Below, in pieces: positions 1 through 9,879 of a stretch of 64,000 nt of DNA (the first letter of the stretch is position 1; every line of letters starts with the position of its first letter). The notes beneath the pieces are model-generated. The model worked only from the letters and a program-made list of their open reading frames with translations. It was not told where the DNA came from and searched no databases. The position numbers and the translations under genes are program-made. This DNA is from Macrolepiota albuminosa (Eukaryota; Basidiomycota; Agaricomycetes; Agaricales; Agaricaceae), in contig JAMWFC010000132.1 in assembly GCA_027475525.1 (NCBI GenBank), forward strand, positions 1,259,629 through 1,323,628, read 5' to 3'.

Positions 1-370
1 ACCTCCATGACAGCCATTGGGGTGGGAGCTTATTATGCTCCAAATTGTACAGTCATTAGAAGAGACTTATTATGCCTATTTATGTGTTTTGGTGGGCAAT
101 TTGCCAATCCTTCTGGGCTTACCTATATATTTCTGGCTTGTTATGCCTCTAAAGTTTTTGGCTTATTATGCCTACCTTTGCGCTTATTATGCCAAATCTT
201 TCATGGGCTATATGCATATATATTTTGGGCTTATTATGCCTTATTGTGCTCAAGCTTATTATGCTGTTTTCTATGCTCATTCCAAATCTTTTGTAGGCTA
301 TAAGCATATATATTTTGGGCTTATCATGCCATTTTTCATGCTTATTGTACCTATGTTCTTGCCATATCGC
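1..370. repeat. GCTTATTATGCC minisatellite-like repeat
   Basis: The dodecamer GCTTATTATGCC, or a one- or two-base variant, recurs at least seven times (near 29, 69, 164, 182, 228, 253 and 317). It is separated by AT-rich spacers containing ATATATTTTGGGC. Spacing is irregular (about 18-95 bp), so this is a degenerate, interspersed array. It directly precedes the truncated start of the outer retroelement and may be terminal sequence of another element whose rest lies left of the window. Confidence 0.6.
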
Positions 371-379
371 TGACTAAAT

Positions 380-1182
380 GTGCCAAATCATGTCTGCATC
401 AGGGGAGATTATGAGTGCTCTATTCAGTTTATTGTCTTGTTTCACTTGTTCCATTTTTGCATGTTTTGCCTTGATTTATTGGCTTATGCTATTTCTAGCC
501 CTACAGATAAAGCCTTCACCTGGGAGGACTCAGAACGCGGCAGTCTACATACAGACTTCTTCCTGCCTGTTGTAATCCCGACCATTCCTCATGTGCTGTG
601 GACTGAGTACAACCGACCGTTACCGCCTGGAATCGAAGTTGAGGTCTGTCAAATTATTAGGACCAAGATAAAGGCTGGCATCTACGAACCCTCCAATAGC
701 TCTTACCGCTCCCGATGGTTTTGCGTCCTCAAAAAGAATGGCAATCTACGCATAGTTCACAGTCTTGAGCCGCTGAATAGAGTTACTATACGACACTCTG
801 GTGTGCCGCCTTTTCCTGACCATGTTGCCGAGTCCTTTGCCGGGCGTATTTGTGGCGCCACCCTTGACCTCTACGTTGGCTACGACGAACGCCTAATACA
901 CCCTTCTTCCCGGGATCTTACCACTTTTCAAACTCCGTTTGGTGCCTTGCACCTAGTCACCTTGCCGATGGGCTGGACAAACTCAGTCCCCATATTCCAT
1001 GACGACATCACTTTCATCCTCCAGCCCGAGATACCGCATAATGTCCTTAGCTTCATTGATGACGTTGGCGTCAAAGGCCCCAAAGACTGGCGACTCGTAA
1101 ACGGCTTACCAGCAACCCATCCCGACAACTCCAACATTCGCTTAGCGCTATGGGAATTTTTTCAGTTGCTTAACCAAGTTCT
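380..1182 (+). pseudogene. Outer Ty3/gypsy-like element, reverse transcriptase part (5' fragment)
   Basis: Residues from about nt 500 onward read as the N-terminal half of a gypsy-type reverse transcriptase: a KKNGNLRIVHSLEPLN stretch typical of RT motif 1, then TLDLYVGYDE, LPMGWTNSVPIFHDDITF and LSFIDDVGVKG. The last corresponds to the YxDD catalytic block (FIDD here). The first 40 codons are low-complexity and probably not part of RT. Reading continues without a frame change at 14315: removing 1183-14314 and one GTTCT copy joins codons ...LLNQVL and QRIKYS. No gag or protease is visible to the left, so the 5' part is missing or outside the window. The element is old, because several in-frame stops follow in the second part. 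Confidence 0.8.
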
Positions 1183-1734
1183 TGTCAGGTTCCGCTGAAT
1201 CGGGGGCTTTCCGGGAAAGCGACGCCCTTACGATGCGGACTTGATCTACGGATACTCGGGTGTCTGGAACTCCAGGGCTAGGACTCCGGGGTTCAAGACG
1301 AGGACAGGGGTAATCCCGGGAGAGGGGACTAGAGTCCGGGGGTTTTGGATGAGAGTGGCTGGGAGCTAGAGGGGGTCGAGTCGTGAACCGGAGGTTCTAA
1401 GACGAGACCAAGTCAGTAAATTAAGAGTCGCGAAGTGCGTACCAAAACTTAGAGCACGCGAATACTAAGGCGTGCCAGTCGAAGCGTACCAAACAAGGCG
1501 TACCAGTCAAACAGAGGGCACGCAATATCCAAGTAACAGTTATGCAAAGTATGTAATATCAAGACTAGCGAATACAGCGGAGAACTACACTATAAGTACT
1601 ACGGATCGTGTCTCGGGTTTCCGGGGTGTCTGGGATGAGTTCCGGGGGTCATTGAGTAGCGGCCAGGGACTGTATACCGGGATCGCGCGTGTGGGGACGC
1701 GCGATCAATTGGCGCGGAGGGAGTCGTGATGCGT

Positions 1735-1968
1735 TGTAACGAAGTTACGTATTTGAGAGAGCTTAGTGTGCACACAACACTGAATCAGACCAGACCGGTC
1801 TATTGACAATGTAGTTTACAACAAAAATAAGCTGCTTTGTAAGCAGCTGAATAACTAATTATATACGAATGTAAATAAATATTATATTATAATAAATATA
1901 ATATAATATGTACTAATATACAGTAAGTAAAGCTATGTGGCCAACGCCACATAGCGGACTACGCTACA
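1735..1968 (-). repeat. Element 1 3' LTR (left copy)
   Basis: A 234-bp repeat starting TGTAACGAAG and ending CGCTACA on the plus strand, matching 13762-13995 throughout by eye. It contains an AT-rich stretch (TATATTATAATAAATATAAT) and a perfect hairpin near its right end. Confidence 0.95.
1932..1955. other. Perfect 10-bp hairpin at the LTR end
   Basis: GCTATGTGGC and GCCACATAGC are exact reverse complements separated by CAAC. The hairpin lies 13 bp from the outer edge of the LTR (5' end of the LTR in element orientation). It recurs in the right LTR near 13959-13982 and in its duplicated tail. Confidence 0.7.
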
Positions 1969-1980
1969 CACCCCCCAATC
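1969..1980 (-). other. Element 1 polypurine tract
   Basis: On the minus strand GATTGGGGGGTG abuts the 3' LTR. This is the position and composition expected of the plus-strand primer for reverse transcription. Confidence 0.7.
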
Positions 1981-2013
1981 AGACCGAGCTACGGTCTCGA
2001 GATAATACGACGG

Positions 2014-5000
2014 TCATGCCGTCGGTAAGTCTGGGACGGGGGCAATGGGAGAGTCCCCAGGCTCCCGGAATGGATCGGCAGTCGCGTCGTCCATGTCGTA
2101 GTCGAGGAGTTCATCCTCGGGTGCGGGCGCGTAAGAAGTACCCGAAGGCCCTGCTACAGGCAGGGAATCGTCATAGTCCCGGAGGGGGGACAGTGTGAGA
2201 TTGGGGTCGATGGTCGACCCCGAGACGGTTGGTTGGGGATCAGGCAGATCCCCGGTGTCGGACGGGTACTGGCGCGTCCAGATTTCGCGGGCATGAATGT
2301 CTTGCCCGATAGAGAGGTACATCCCCTTGGCGAGCGCGTCGTCGTATGCACGACGACTGTCCTGCTGCTGGAGCATCAGGCGTTGACGATCGCCGATGGT
2401 GCCCTCGCGCCACCCATCCCACTGAGGCGACGACTGTCCTGCTGCTGGAGCATCAGGCGTTGACGATCGCCGATGGTGCCCTCGCGCCACCCATCCCACT
2501 GAGGATGGACTGGGGTGTACCGTAGTGATCGAGGCGTTGTAGCCTCTCGTCGTCGATAGCAGCCGCCTCGTTGTAGAGCCGGCTGTCGCTGAAGAATAGA
2601 TGGGCCAAGTAGGTGACCCCATAAGTGTACGCGTGGTCAGCCCAGCTGACCGGGATTTGGTTGTGAAGAAGGACGCGTAACGCGTCCGAAGTGGAGAACA
2701 CGGAAGCTGACGCTTCCGGAATGTCCACAGCCCGAACCTCGAAGGTAGGGTCGTCGGCGTGGATGGGCTCAAAGACTCGCCCCGTGGCCGCCTCGTACTC
2801 GGCCACGGCCTCTTTATAGAGGCCTGGCCTGGCGAAGACGTAGGCCAGGTACTTGTGTACCGTGGCCTTAGAGGGGCGGCTGGCGCTGAGGGCGCGTACA
2901 AGCGCAAACCCAAAGAGGCTGCGCCAATGAATGCGCATGGCTCGGTCCATGGCCAGACCGGTCCACACATTGGACGTCCCAGGACGTCCATAGAGGAGGG
3001 CGTATGAGCCCAGGTAGTCCAAAGCAAATGGTTGCTTTGGATCAGGGGGGGTAAGGCCGACGAAGGCAATCTTCCCTCCCTCTTTGCGGCGATAGAGCTG
3101 CGACGGCACAATCATTCGCGGGAAACTCTCCCGCTCCTCTGGACTTGCGAAGGGTACCGCGATAGTCCTATACTCGACCTCGTCGAGTAAATGAGACATA
3201 GCTCTGTCTCGGGCCGTAGGGTGGCAGTTGAGCGCCACCCGCTTGAATTCGTTGAGCAAGAGGTAGCCCAACTGACGCTGCCGAAGCGGCGTAAACTGGT
3301 TGTTGACCAGTGCATGAAGTCTGCGGACTTCTCGAGGACTGCGGGGAAACCCGCGAGGTGCAACTTGGTACACCTTACTGTTGTGGGGCGTCGCGGCGGC
3401 GTTGCCCGGTTTGTCGTCCTCGAAGGACCTGGCTGCGCGGGCTTCTTGCCCGACGAAGATGGTATTGGTCCTTGGCGACCAATAGAATTGGGGAGCCAAC
3501 CCCGCGCCAAAGAATGAGTTTTGGCGCTCAATAGTGTGATCACGGTAGATCACCACACCGAGCGCATCAGGGATGCGCCCAGTTTCGTCCTCAAGGAGGG
3601 CGGCCCCTCGTTTGGCGCTGTTCTGCGCCCGACGCTCCATCTTGGCTCGTCGATTGCTGTTGCGCCGTTCGCGCGCCATACGCTGTGCCGCCGTCTCGTG
3701 CGGCACTGGGGATTCCATACGAGCCTCTTCAGGCTCCTCATACCAATCGTCGTCGGAGGGAGGGGAAGGCAGCCTCTCCGGCTCCGACTTCTCAGAACGT
3801 GGGTCCATTGCCCACACACACCGCGGGAGTCGGGCTGGCAGGCCCTCTACCAGTATAGCGGGTAAAAAGGGGATGTTAGCCCCTGGGGCCCCTTTCGGGG
3901 CATCCTCGGGGAAGTGCACATTGACGTAGGCGCGCACTTCCGGTTGCTTACCCCGACGATCCTTTCGGGGTTGTGAGGCCTTGGCCTCAGTGGGGCGTGT
4001 GCTCACGCCCCTGGAACTCTGCTCCCCAGAGTGCGTGGTGGATACCACGGATACTGGTCGCGAAGACGCGACCTCAGACGCGCCGCTGGCGAGGCGCTGG
4101 ATAAGCCGGGGGGCGGCTGGAGCAGGAACATCTTCATAAGGGAGGATGTCCCGTCCTAGACCGGCCTCCCGGCCGGGGGCAGCAACGCTCGATGTAATCG
4201 AGCGGGAGGGCGCGTCCTCCACTCCTTGCCGACGCGCCCTTTTGCTGGAGTCGGTGTCCTGACTCGGGGGTGTAGACTGCCGCTTACGAGCGGCCGAAAG
4301 GGCAAGGAGATCAGTTTTGCGCTGAGCGCGCATGTGATCCATGTCGTCCATCATCCGGCAGATGAGGACGACTGCCTCCGCATCGCGGAGGAATGACGAC
4401 TCTGCGGGTACATCGTACCCGTTATCTCCAAGACGTTGGAGAAGGGTAGCCAGGACTAAGTCCTGGCTGTGAGTGGGCTCGACAGCCCGTGCTTTTCCTT
4501 TGTCGCGTCGAGGACGCGACTCTTCTTCCGAGCTGGGCTCGGATTGGTGCGGCATTTCCAGCCGCTGTAGCAAGGAGAGCTTGGCCAGGCTCTCCGTCGG
4601 CGCATCGGACGATGATCCGACGCTTCGTTCTGTATTGAGAGTTTCTGCTCTCTCAATGGCCGCGGTGGCCTGCACGAGGGATGCTTGGCGTCCCTCTAGA
4701 TTATCGGTTGGTACTGTGGTCGACAGGGAAATCGACCGGCCTCCCTTGGCTTGCGACTCATGCGAGTCGCTGTACTGGGGCATTGCGCCCCAAGCCCCCA
4801 TCCAAGCCGGGGGGTACGGCATCATTACGGGCACACCACCCATCCCAGGGTAGTGCGCCGGGGCGGTAAACTGGGGAAAAGGATGTGTCCCCAGTTGCCC
4901 TGTTGCCGGTACAGGGGCAAGCTGCCTCCATGCCGGCGCTGCTTGGGGGCTGAATAGCCCCCCGTAGGCCTGTTGCTGGAATTGGCCCTCGGTGTGATGT

Positions 5001-5410
5001 GGCGCATAAGCGCCCGGTGCTGGTTGTTGGGGCTGATAGCCGCCCACAGGTGCGTTCTGGGGCATGAAGTTGCCCTGCATGGATAAGCGCCCGGTGCTGG
5101 TTGTTGGGGCTGATAGCCGCCCACAGGTGCGTTCTGGGGCATGAAGTTGCCCTGCATGGGTTTGAAGTGGCGGATAGCCACTGATCACCGGCTGCTGCGG
5201 CGGGTAGCCCGCCGCTGGTTGTTGCTGCTGCTGTGGGAAGCCCACCGCCTGTTGCGATTGTCCCCACTGGGGCGCATTTTGGGTCAGCGGGGGAGCCATC
5301 TGCCCCCCCCCTTCAGCCGACGGTAAGACCGACGGCGTACTCTCAAATTGCTGCTGCTGTAGCTGCTGCTGCTGCTGCTGGTCACTCATGTCCACGGGCA
5401 TGCTGTCCAT
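2014..5410 (-). CDS. Extra 3' ORF of element 1 (Gln/Pro-rich N-terminus, unknown function)
   Basis: An ORF of about 1,080 residues lies between the integrase stop (5513) and the 3' LTR, the position where env sits in retroviruses. The first 985 codons (5410-2453) are open. It starts MDSMPVDMSDQQQQQQ and runs about 250 residues rich in Q, P, G and Y with repeated GGYQPQQPAPGAY-type units, resembling a prion-like low-complexity domain. A charged linker follows (RMARERRNSNRRAKMERR), then a globular-looking region with WSPRTNTIFVG, FALDYLGSYALLYGRPGTS and SWADHAYTYGVTYLAHLF. The frame breaks inside the 77-bp duplication at 2351-2504 and resumes as QWDGWREGTIGDRQRL down to 2014, ending in an acidic tail. 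There is no signal peptide or membrane segment, so it is not an envelope protein. I recognise no family. The whole ORF belongs to the mobile element, not the host. Confidence 0.7.
2351..2504. repeat. 77-bp exact tandem duplication (probable assembly error)
   Basis: Positions 2351-2427 and 2428-2504 are identical. The duplication breaks the extra 3' ORF of element 1. Deleting one copy leaves the frame one base short; with one more base the peptide would read TPQS-x-PQWDGWREG. Confidence 0.9.
5006..5159. repeat. 77-bp exact tandem duplication (probable assembly error)
   Basis: Positions 5006-5082 and 5083-5159 are identical. The duplication falls in the Gln/Pro-rich part of the extra ORF, so about 25 residues there (HAGQLHAPERTCGRLS) are read out of frame. 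Confidence 0.9.
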
Positions 5411-5512
5411 GGTTGGGAAAAAAGGCGAAAAAGAAATTTCGCCTTTTAAGACGTGTTTCAGCCACAGCTGCTGACCAACTCAGCCAAGCCGCGATCGGCA
5501 CTGCCGATCAAA

Positions 5513-6634
5513 TTAAGCGCCGGCACGCTTACTTAATTGATGTGGGCGCTTAACGCCCTTCAACTCCAAATAACGGTCAAGTGCCGCTAGCTTGGAGCAA
5601 TGGGAGTGTGGCTCCCATGTTGTGTCCCCCAGGGACCATCGTACCTCAAACTCGAGCGTGTTACGCTCAGTCCACCGGTGCCCAATTATGCACTCGACAA
5701 ACCATTCGTCGTCGTCTCGAGCCCCAAAATCATAGGGGCCCGGGGTCGCCCTGTTAGGGAACAGCGCATCATCAGACGCGCTATAAGGTCGCAACAGCGA
5801 CACATGGAACTTAGGAACGATGCGTCGTTCCTGTAATGCCAGAGGCAGCTCCAACACGTAGTTGGAGGTACTTGGCTCTGCGTCTAGGACGCGGTATGGG
5901 CCTACCCATTTCGGGCAGAGTTTACTCGCCCGTCCCTTTGGGAGCTTCAGATTACGCGTTGACAGATAGACCAACGCTCCTACTGCTATTGGCGGGTCTG
6001 CTCGCCTACGGTGATTGGCGTTTTTCGCCTGGAAGACTCGCGCCTCTATGATGGCGTCATGCGCCACCGCGATGTTCTCCAGGGCCTGCCTGGCGAACTC
6101 GACAACTCCACGGTGAGCTACCGTATCAGCACGAAGTTCGTGCAGCATGGAGGGCAAGTACCCTCCGTTGAGTTCAAAGGGCGCATACCCTGTGGTCTCC
6201 GAGATACTCGCGTTAATCGCGAACTCAGTGAGTGGACACCAGTCCACCCAGTCCCGTTGGTCAGGGCGAACAACTGCCCTCAAAATCTGACCTATACTGC
6301 GGTTAACCCGCTCTGTCTGCCCATCCGTCTGCGGATGGAAGGACGTCGACATGAGGAGTCGCGCTCCTAGCAGTTTGTGGAGTTCTCTCCACCATTGAGA
6401 CGTGAACTTTGAGTCACGATCACTCACAATGGTGCTAGGCAGCCCATGCAGCCTAACGATCTCCCTCAGGTAGATCCACGACAGCTCCTTAGCCATCAGC
6501 GTAGTTCGCACCGGTATGAGGTGCACCATGCTTGTCATACGACATATGACTACCCAGAGGTAATCGAACCCTCTGGACTCGGGAAAGGGACCTACGAAGT
6601 CCATTCCAATTGAGTCCCAGGGTTTCACCGGCAC
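5513..6634 (-). CDS. Element 1 integrase core and chromodomain
   Basis: Retroviral-type integrase. The catalytic triad is visible in MDFVGPFPES (first D), TIVSDRDSKF (second D) and DGQTERVNRS (E). The GPY-type segment KLCPKWVGPYRVLD follows. Near the C-terminus, EWFVECIIGHRW...EFEVRWSLGDTTWEPHSH is a chromodomain, which in chromoviruses directs integration to heterochromatin. The ORF stops at 5513. The N-terminal HHCC zinc domain lies upstream in the frame read from 7124 to 6712 (WYWWPRMAQEVTKF, then CASCAACQRAK), separated by the 6635-6788 duplication. Confidence 0.92.
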   Translation of the reverse strand: MPVKPWDSIGMDFVGPFPESRGFDYLWVVICRMTSMVHLIPVRTTLMAKELSWIYLREIVRLHGLPSTIVSDRDSKFTSQWWRELHKLLGARLLMSTSFHPQTDGQTERVNRSIGQILRAVVRPDQRDWVDWCPLTEFAINASISETTGYAPFELNGGYLPSMLHELRADTVAHRGVVEFARQALENIAVAHDAIIEARVFQAKNANHRRRADPPIAVGALVYLSTRNLKLPKGRASKLCPKWVGPYRVLDAEPSTSNYVLELPLALQERRIVPKFHVSLLRPYSASDDALFPNRATPGPYDFGARDDDEWFVECIIGHRWTERNTLEFEVRWSLGDTTWEPHSHCSKLAALDRYLELKGVKRPHQLSKRAGA

Positions 6635-6788
6635 GGGTAGCTGGTGTAGCTTCCCGAGAGGGGATCCAGGGGGCAACTTTGCCCTCTGACACGCTGCGCA
6701 GGACGCGCAAAGGGTAGCTGGTGTAGCTTCCCGAGAGGGGATCCAGGGGGCAACTTTGCCCTCTGACACGCTGCGCAGGACGCGCAAA
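6635..6788. repeat. 77-bp exact tandem duplication (probable assembly error)
   Basis: Positions 6635-6711 and 6712-6788 are identical. The duplication falls between the integrase zinc domain and catalytic core. Deleting one copy leaves one base missing: VTKF should be followed by CASCAACQRAK. Confidence 0.9.
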
Positions 6789-7128
6789 CTTAGTCACTTC
6801 TTGGGCCATACGTGGCCACCAATACCATCGCCGGATGTAGCCCAATGTCCGGGCGGCACCAAAGTGCCCCACCAGGGCATGGGCCTGGTCCAAGACCCGC
6901 GTAACAATGGTACGCGTACGGGGGAGGCATACCACTGCCACCCCTTGACGGTTCTCCGTCGTGATGAGTCCACCAGGCTCATGCCTGAACCGAGGATGGT
7001 CGTCAGGATTGGCGATTATCTCGGCGAAGAGAGGATCATCGCCATAGTCCTGCACCACCTCCTGCCGGAAGTCGTCATTGACCAGGCTAGGAGGCTGGGA
7101 TGAAGGCAATTCGCCTTCGAGCATCTCC
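6789..7128 (-). CDS. Element 1 integrase N-terminal region
   Basis: Reads EMLEGELPSSQPPSLVNDDF, then ARTLGYIRRWYWWPRMAQEV, the region of the H-H-C-C zinc-binding domain that precedes the integrase core in Ty3/gypsy Pol (H in HALVGHFG). It is part of the same Pol polyprotein as the RNase H to its right and the core to its left. Both boundaries are broken only by 77-bp duplications. Confidence 0.8.
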
Positions 7129-7205
7129 GCACCACCTCCTGCCGGAAGTCGTCATTGACCAGGCTAGGAGGCTGGGATGAAGGCAATTCGCCTTCGAGCA
7201 TCTCC
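7052..7205. repeat. 77-bp exact tandem duplication (probable assembly error)
   Basis: Positions 7052-7128 and 7129-7205 are identical. The duplication interrupts Pol between the RNase H tail (DVPVTL) and AEMLEGELPSS. One base remains missing after collapse. Confidence 0.9.
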
Positions 7206-8001
7206 GCAGCGTAACGGGTACATCGTGGCGCTCGTGCTCCCTAGTGGATGCTGGGTCCACGGTTTCATGCTCCTTGAGCAACTGGGCGGCTACGTCCCGT
7301 TCTTCACGCTGCTCTCTGAGGCGAGTGCTTCGCCTCCGTTCATCGTCACGCATAGCGCGTACTTCCAGGACATGCTCCCTGAGCTCCTGGTATCGGTGGA
7401 GAGGTAAATCCTCTCCATCAGGGTCTATGCGGCAGTCTGCCTGCACATACTCATGAGGCTCGTGAGCCTCCCCGACTACATCACTCTCAAAGTAGCGTGA
7501 CAAGCAGTCTGCCACTTTGTTGAGTTCACCTTTAACATAGGTGATGTCGAACTGGTATCTTGACATGTAGTCTATCCACCGTCGCTGACGCGGCGACAAG
7601 TTCACCTGAGTTTTAAAGAACTCAAGGGCCTTGTGGTCCGTTATGATGTGGATGGGGTATCCCATCAGCTTATCCTCCCACTTGAGGAGAGCCTCGAGTA
7701 TGGCAAGAGTCTCCAACTCGTGCACCGCATAGTTTTGCTGGGCCGTCGTGAACTTCTTCGACATGAACCCTGCTGGGCGGCACGTCTGCCAGCTGCTTCC
7801 CTGGCCGTACATGGCCCCGACGCCTGTCTTGGACGCGTCGCAAATGAGCCATATAGGCTCGTCCCGTCTAGGGTCGATCGGTCGAATCACCGGAGTCTTC
7901 GTACAGATCCGTTTGACCATCTCGAAGCACCGCTGGTGTAACGGCCTCCAATTGAACGGTGATCCGTTCTGCGTCATGGCCATAAGTGGCCCAGTATAGG
8001 C
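7129..8001 (-). CDS. Element 1 RNase H domain
   Basis: Ty3-type RNase H with its landmark acidic residues: WLICDASKTGVGAM (first D), NYAVHELETLAILEAL (E) and HIITDHKALEFF (D). It is followed by the LSPRQRRWIDYMSRYQFDITYVKGELNKVADCLSR signature. The connection domain before it reads TGPLMAMTQNGSPFNWRPLH and joins RT through the duplicated block at 7925-8078. A Glu/Arg-rich linker follows toward integrase. Confidence 0.93.
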
Positions 8002-8078
8002 AAGCACCGCTGGTGTAACGGCCTCCAATTGAACGGTGATCCGTTCTGCGTCATGGCCATAAGTGGCCCAGTATAGGC
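7925..8078. repeat. 77-bp exact tandem duplication (probable assembly error)
   Basis: Positions 7925-8001 and 8002-8078 are identical. The duplication splits RT from RNase H: ISSFLPDVQ in one frame, YTGPLMAMTQ in another. One base is missing after collapse. Confidence 0.9.
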
Positions 8079-9175
8079 TGTACATCGGGCAAGAAGCTCG
8101 ATATGTAATTGACAAGACCAACGAATCGTTGGATGTCATTGTAGTTTCGGGGCGTTCGCCACTCCCGAATGCGATCGAGCTTGTCCTGATCAGGGTGGAT
8201 ACCCTGCTCATCAATGACATGCCCTAGGCAGTCTATACTTTGAGCGTAAAGCTCACACTTCTTCCACTTCAAGTACAACTTGTACTTGCGCAGTCGTTCG
8301 AATACGACTCTGAGGTGCTGCTCATGCTCCTCCATAGTATCCGAGTAGATGAATATATCATCTAAGTAGACGTGCATGAAACGTCCTATTACGTCTCGGA
8401 AGATAGAGGTCATTAGCCTCTGGAAAGTTGCTGGAGCATTGCAGTCTCCAATCTGCATTATATTGCTCGTGAATGTACCCATGATCGACGCAAATACGGT
8501 CTTGGGTACGTCCTCGGTGCGAATGCGCACCTGCTCGTAAGCGTCAGTAAGGTCAATCTTCGAGCGATACTTCGCCCGAGCCACGTCTTCCCGGATCACC
8601 TCTTGATCTGGTAAAGGAGTTACATCCTTTATAGTATTGTCATTGCGCTGACGCGCATCAAGAGCTGTTCGAAGGGTTCCATCCTTCTTCGGGATGCACA
8701 ATAACGGTGCAGCTTGAGCGGTGGTGCATGGGGACCACCATTGAGCATTCAAATAGCGATTAGTCTTATCGCGTAGTTGCTCCTGGAGGGCGCGCGGACA
8801 GCGCGGCAAGTGGTACTTATACTGCTTGCTCTCGTCTATGAGATTAATCTCATGGTTCACCTCCCGCCATGGCGGCAGCTCCTCCTTGGTCCCGTTGACC
8901 ATGTCGGCAAATTCTTCTTGCCATTGCTGACGCAACCGAGGAATATCTTCCTCACAAAGGCTTGTCGCCTTCTGCTTCCCCTTCATGCGTACCGGGGGAA
9001 GTACTTCCACCGTCTCTGAGGGTGGTCGAGGCGGCGGTGCATACTGCTCGCGCATTGCGAGCACCCGATTGACACTGTCATCGGGTATATGTAGTCTCAA
9101 CGGAGCACCCGCTGCCGCTGTCTTATAAGCCACGAGGCTTCTTCCCTCACGTACAAGTGAGTACGCTACGGACAC
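8051..9175 (-). CDS. Element 1 reverse transcriptase
   Basis: Ty3/gypsy reverse transcriptase. LLCIPKKDGTLRTALDARQRN, YRSKIDLTDAYEQVRI, MQIGDCNAPATFQRLM and the catalytic VYLDDIFIYS (LDD motif) occur in order and at normal spacing, followed by CLGHVIDEQGI and the thumb region. The N-terminal 100 residues (LRLHIPDDSVNRVLA, a Pro-rich linker) connect to protease. The true start lies upstream, since this is an internal part of a polyprotein. Confidence 0.95.
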   Translation of the reverse strand: MSVAYSLVREGRSLVAYKTAAAGAPLRLHIPDDSVNRVLAMREQYAPPPRPPSETVEVLPPVRMKGKQKATSLCEEDIPRLRQQWQEEFADMVNGTKEELPPWREVNHEINLIDESKQYKYHLPRCPRALQEQLRDKTNRYLNAQWWSPCTTAQAAPLLCIPKKDGTLRTALDARQRNDNTIKDVTPLPDQEVIREDVARAKYRSKIDLTDAYEQVRIRTEDVPKTVFASIMGTFTSNIMQIGDCNAPATFQRLMTSIFRDVIGRFMHVYLDDIFIYSDTMEEHEQHLRVVFERLRKYKLYLKWKKCELYAQSIDCLGHVIDEQGIHPDQDKLDRIREWRTPRNYNDIQRFVGLVNYISSFLPDVQPILGHLWP

Positions 9176-9274
9176 CTCGTCCGAGGCTGGCTGGCGATCT
9201 TATAAGCCACGAGGCTTCTTCCCTCACGTACAAGTGAGTACGCTACGGACACCTCGTCCGAGGCTGGCTGGCGA
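9121..9274. repeat. 77-bp exact tandem duplication (probable assembly error)
   Basis: Positions 9121-9197 and 9198-9274 are identical. The duplication breaks Pol between MTVNQR and QPASDEVSVAYSLV. One base is missing after collapse. Confidence 0.9.
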
Positions 9275-9502
9275 TACGCTGGTTGACGGTCATCCGTCTC
9301 TGGTGCGCATTTCGCGCACACGTGGCTGCCACCAGCTCGTTCCACTCTTGCGGCATTCGGGGGTCGTATGCCCAGTCGTACTCCGGTAGGGGAGCTGGTC
9401 GTTCCCATAGAGACCGTGTGTCCCCCTCTACTGAGGCTTCCGCCTCTCGAATGCTGTCTTTCAAGTCTTCCAACTTGACTCGTGAGGACGTAGGTGGACA
9501 TA

Positions 9503-9656
9503 CGTCCACTGAGTCCTCCCGTCATCTCGCCTTGCGATGGCGTTTGTCTGGAGGCCTTGCGCCTCGAATCTCGGGAGCGCGTCCACTGAGTCCTCCCGTC
9601 ATCTCGCCTTGCGATGGCGTTTGTCTGGAGGCCTTGCGCCTCGAATCTCGGGAGCG
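9503..9656. repeat. 77-bp exact tandem duplication (probable assembly error)
   Basis: Positions 9503-9579 and 9580-9656 are identical, inside the first unit of the 261-bp array. Confidence 0.9.
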
Positions 9657-9725
9657 ATTATTCTCCCATAGAGACCGTGTGTCCCCCTCTACTGAGGCTT
9701 CCGCCTCTCGAATGCTGTCTTTCAA

Positions 9726-9879
9726 GTCTTCCAACTTGACTCGTGAGGACGTAGGTGGACATACGTCCACTGAGTCCTCCCGTCGTCTCGCCTTGCAATG
9801 GCGTCTTCCAACTTGACTCGTGAGGACGTAGGTGGACATACGTCCACTGAGTCCTCCCGTCGTCTCGCCTTGCAATGGC
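9726..9879. repeat. 77-bp exact tandem duplication (probable assembly error)
   Basis: Positions 9726-9802 and 9803-9879 are identical, inside the second unit of the 261-bp array. Confidence 0.9.

Noticed and set aside
7..373. Two overlapping plus-strand ORFs in the repeat at the left edge
   Set aside because: Tyr/Ala/Leu-rich peptides simply reflect the GCTTATTATGCC repeat in two frames; no domain or codon bias.
2453..5410. 985-codon ORF as a host gene
   Set aside because: It lies inside element 1 between integrase and the LTR, with the target duplications outside, so it belongs to the retrotransposon.
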